From Actinomycetota bacterium (GTDB lineage Bacteria; Actinomycetota; Geothermincolia; Fen-727; Anoxymicrobiaceae), in NCBI GenBank assembly GCA_016649525.1, contig JAENXM010000083.1, positions 1 to 7,412 on the forward strand: 7,412 nt of DNA, read 5' to 3'. Positions 5,502 through 7,412 of the stretch are shown here, one piece after another. A program made the position numbers and the translations under genes. Numbering within the stretch: position 1 is the stretch's first letter; each line of letters begins with the position of its first letter. The notes below the pieces were generated by a model. That model saw nothing but the letters and a program-made list of their open reading frames with translations. It was not told the origin of the DNA and ran no database searches.

Positions 5502-6368
5502 ATGCATATCGATGGGAATACGCGGATGGTAGGAATAATCGGGGACCCTCTTGATCACACGCTGTCCCCAACCATCCATAACGCGGCATTTGACTACATG
5601 GGCCTTAACTGGTGCTACGTTCCCATGCCTGTTCAGGAGGGCTATCTCAGGGAGGCCGTGGAGGGGTTGAAGGCACTCAGGTTCGTCGGCGTCAACGTAA
5701 CGATGCCGTTCAAGACGGAGGTGCTCCCCCTTCTCGATGAGGTGGCCATGTTCGCCGAGTCTGTAGGGGCCGTGAACACCATACTGCTCGACAAGGGAAG
5801 GTTGATCGGTTACAACACCGACGGCCGGGGCTTCTACACCGCGCTCGTCAGGGATCTCGGTTACGACGTCAAGGGACGGAAGGTCTTTATCATGGGCGCC
5901 GGCGGCGCCTCGCGCAGCGTGACGGTTTCGCTGGCTCTTGCCGGCTGTGTTTCGATCGTGATCGTGAACCGGTCGCCCGAGAAGAGCCGGCAGCTCGCAG
6001 AAATAGTGAAGAGGAGCGCCCCCGGAGTCGAGATAAGCTGGCTCTCGCCGAATGAGAACTATGACCTGGTGGTGGCGGAGTGCGATGTAATAATAAACGC
6101 GACACCGCTCACCAACTTCCACGGGTCCGTGCTGAGGGTACCCGTCGCGATGTTGAACAGGAGCCAGCTGGTCTGCGACCTCAACTACTCAGTCTATCAG
6201 CCCCCCCTGCTTCAGGAGGCGGAGGCGAGAGGCGCACAGGTGATGGACGGTAAAGGTTTGCTCCTGTACCAGGCGGCTGCCGCCTTCGAGATATGGACGG
6301 GCCTGGACGCCCCCGTCGAGGTCATACGCGTGGCCCTTCACAAGGCGCTGGAGGAAGCCCATATCTAG
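5502..6368 (+). CDS. aroE: Shikimate dehydrogenase
   Basis: This 288-residue enzyme should reduce 3-dehydroshikimate to shikimate with NADPH in aromatic amino acid synthesis, in the cytoplasm. Seen: the substrate loop GDPLDHTLSPTIHNAAF (14-30), NVTMPFK (65-71) with the catalytic Lys71, AVNT (90-93), GYNTDGRGF (103-111) with catalytic Asp107, the nucleotide loop GAGGAS (132-137), NRS (156-158) where NADP specificity is set, and the C-terminal Tyr229 and LLLYQAAAAF with Gln257. Length is normal for the family. Variations from the common pattern are HTLSP for HSxSP, Phe70 for the usual His in PHK, and NATPLTN where NATPxGM is typical. The ATG has GGAG 6 bases upstream and lies 19 bases after the GTPase gene. 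It appears to be a passenger in the signalling-pilus operon. A quinate-type relative cannot be fully excluded. Confidence 0.93.
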   Translation: MHIDGNTRMVGIIGDPLDHTLSPTIHNAAFDYMGLNWCYVPMPVQEGYLREAVEGLKALRFVGVNVTMPFKTEVLPLLDEVAMFAESVGAVNTILLDKGRLIGYNTDGRGFYTALVRDLGYDVKGRKVFIMGAGGASRSVTVSLALAGCVSIVIVNRSPEKSRQLAEIVKRSAPGVEISWLSPNENYDLVVAECDVIINATPLTNFHGSVLRVPVAMLNRSQLVCDLNYSVYQPPLLQEAEARGAQVMDGKGLLLYQAAAAFEIWTGLDAPVEVIRVALHKALEEAHI

Positions 6369-6392
6369 CATTGATTAGATGTCATACGGAAG

Positions 6393-6404
6393 TGGTCTAG
6401 ACCA
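6393..6404 (+). promoter_or_regulatory. 12-base perfect palindrome overlapping the pilB start
   Basis: TGGTCTAGACCA is a perfect 12-base palindrome whose last base is the A of the pilB ATG. It occupies the place where a Shine-Dalgarno would be expected; the only purine-rich candidate, GGAAG at 6388-6392, is 11 bases from the ATG. It could be an operator for a dimeric regulator, or chance. As RNA it has no loop, so it would act as DNA or by pairing between molecules. Confidence 0.3.
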
Positions 6405-7412
6405 TGGAGAAAACCAGGGGTGACCGGCTGGGCCGGATACTGGTCCAGAGCAACCTCATAACCGAAGGGCAGCTCGATGAAGCTCTTGCGGAGCGCGGCG
6501 ACTCCGGTAGATCCCTTGCACGCGTCCTGATAGACCTGGGCATGCTCACCGAGAGCCAGCTGACATCCATCCTGGCCGAGAAGATCGGCATAGAATATGT
6601 CGACCTCGGCTCGTATCATATCGACCCCAACGCGGCGAACATCATAGACGTAGAGATGGCGAAAAGACATCTGGCGCTCCCCATCGATTACGCGGACGGG
6701 AAGCTGGTGGTCGCGATGGCGGACCCCACAAACGTCTTCGCCCTCGACGATATCCGTATCATGGGGGGAATGGAGATAATGCCCGTCGTGAGCACCAAGG
6801 CGGACATCATCGGCGCCATTAAGAGATACGTACGGAACACGGTCGAGATGGACGAGGAGTTCGGCGAAGCAGAGTACCTGGAGGAAGCGGAAGAAGGCGA
6901 GGAGGAAGAAAAGGAAGAGGATCTAAGGGAAGCTGGCGAGGACGCACCCATAGTCAAGTATGTCAACCTGGTAATAAGCGAGGCCGTCGTAGACGGAGCA
7001 AGCGACGTGCACATCGAGCCCGGGGAAAAAGAGGTCCGCATTCGCTATCGAGTGGACGGGGTCCTTCACGAGACGCGGAAGTCCCCGAAGAAGATACATC
7101 CCGGGCTGGTATCGCGGATCAAGATACTCTCCAACATGAATATAACGGAGAGGCGGGTCCCCCAGGACGGGCGCTTCACCATGGGTGTAGCGGGAAAGGA
7201 TATCGACCTCAGGGTAGCCTCCCTGCCGACGGTCTACGGGGAGAAGATCGTGCTCAGGATTCTCGACCGCTCCTCGATTCTCATGAGCCTTACCGGCCTC
7301 GGCCTGGAGCCTGAGCCGCTGAAGGTCTTTAGCGAATCGTTTCACAAGCCGTACGGAACGGTGATCGTCACTGGCCCGACCGGTTCCGGAAAGACAACGA
7401 CCATGTACGCGG
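6404..7412 (+). CDS. pilB: Type IV pilus assembly ATPase PilB (GspE/PulE family), 3' end outside window
   Basis: 336 codons are visible and the gene continues past the window. PilB is the hexameric cytoplasmic motor that drives pilus extension. Residues 8-60 form two 24-residue MshEN-type repeats with a 5-residue spacer, followed by the rest of the N-terminal domain (IDYADGKLVVAMADPTN near 101-117). Residues 148-180 are a strongly acidic linker (20 of 33 Glu or Asp). The ATPase part begins near 181 (APIVKYVNLVISEAV) and shows SDVHIEP, MNITERRVPQDGR with the conserved arginines, and Walker A GPTGSGKTT at 324-332. The Walker B and His box are beyond the edge. ATG at 6404 is the first start after an in-frame stop at 6398-6400. 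Related family members are GspE and the PilT retraction ATPase; the N-terminal domain argues against PilT. It lies 35 bases after aroE. Confidence 0.9.
   Translation, partial: MEKTRGDRLGRILVQSNLITEGQLDEALAERGDSGRSLARVLIDLGMLTESQLTSILAEKIGIEYVDLGSYHIDPNAANIIDVEMAKRHLALPIDYADGKLVVAMADPTNVFALDDIRIMGGMEIMPVVSTKADIIGAIKRYVRNTVEMDEEFGEAEYLEEAEEGEEEEKEEDLREAGEDAPIVKYVNLVISEAVVDGASDVHIEPGEKEVRIRYRVDGVLHETRKSPKKIHPGLVSRIKILSNMNITERRVPQDGRFTMGVAGKDIDLRVASLPTVYGEKIVLRILDRSSILMSLTGLGLEPEPLKVFSESFHKPYGTVIVTGPTGSGKTTTMYA

Overview
The window looks like bacterial chromosome of fairly high GC, with GTG and TTG starts, strong purine-rich ribosome sites and frequent AGG and ATA codons. All seven genes lie on the + strand and are tightly spaced. 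Gene content (a soluble-type [NiFe] hydrogenase, a PATAN/DUF4388 protein, a COG2229-type GTPase with Roadblock partners, and a type IV pilus ATPase) suggests a deep-branching, possibly anaerobic or thermophilic lineage, perhaps actinobacterial. That taxonomic guess is inference and only moderately secure.

Region 1 (1-1233) is the end of a hydrogenase operon: the C-terminal part of a [NiFe] hydrogenase large subunit, then a small 2[4Fe-4S] ferredoxin. The large subunit stops exactly at the histidine where maturation proteases normally cut, and has Ser in place of Asp in the usual DPC motif. An AT-rich gap (1234-1314) separates this from the next genes.

Region 2 (1315-5482) is a signalling module: two different Roadblock/LC7 proteins; an 884-residue protein with an N-terminal PATAN/DUF4388 domain, a tandem MshEN-like segment, a winged-helix-like segment and a very long acidic, probably disordered tail; and a small Ras-like GTPase of the COG2229 (CvnD-like) kind. 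Roadblock proteins are the classic partners and GAPs of MglA-type GTPases, so these four products probably work together.

Region 3 (5502-7412) holds aroE (shikimate dehydrogenase) and the first 336 codons of pilB, cut by the window edge just after the Walker A motif. PilB starts with a 24-5-24 MshEN-like repeat, a domain known to bind c-di-GMP in relatives.

The most interesting reading is that Region 2 is a GTPase switch controlling the pilus motor encoded downstream, similar in logic to MglA/MglB control of type IV pili but built from different GTPase and adaptor families. MshEN-like repeats in both the PATAN protein and PilB suggest a shared second-messenger input. aroE would be a metabolic passenger within the operon.
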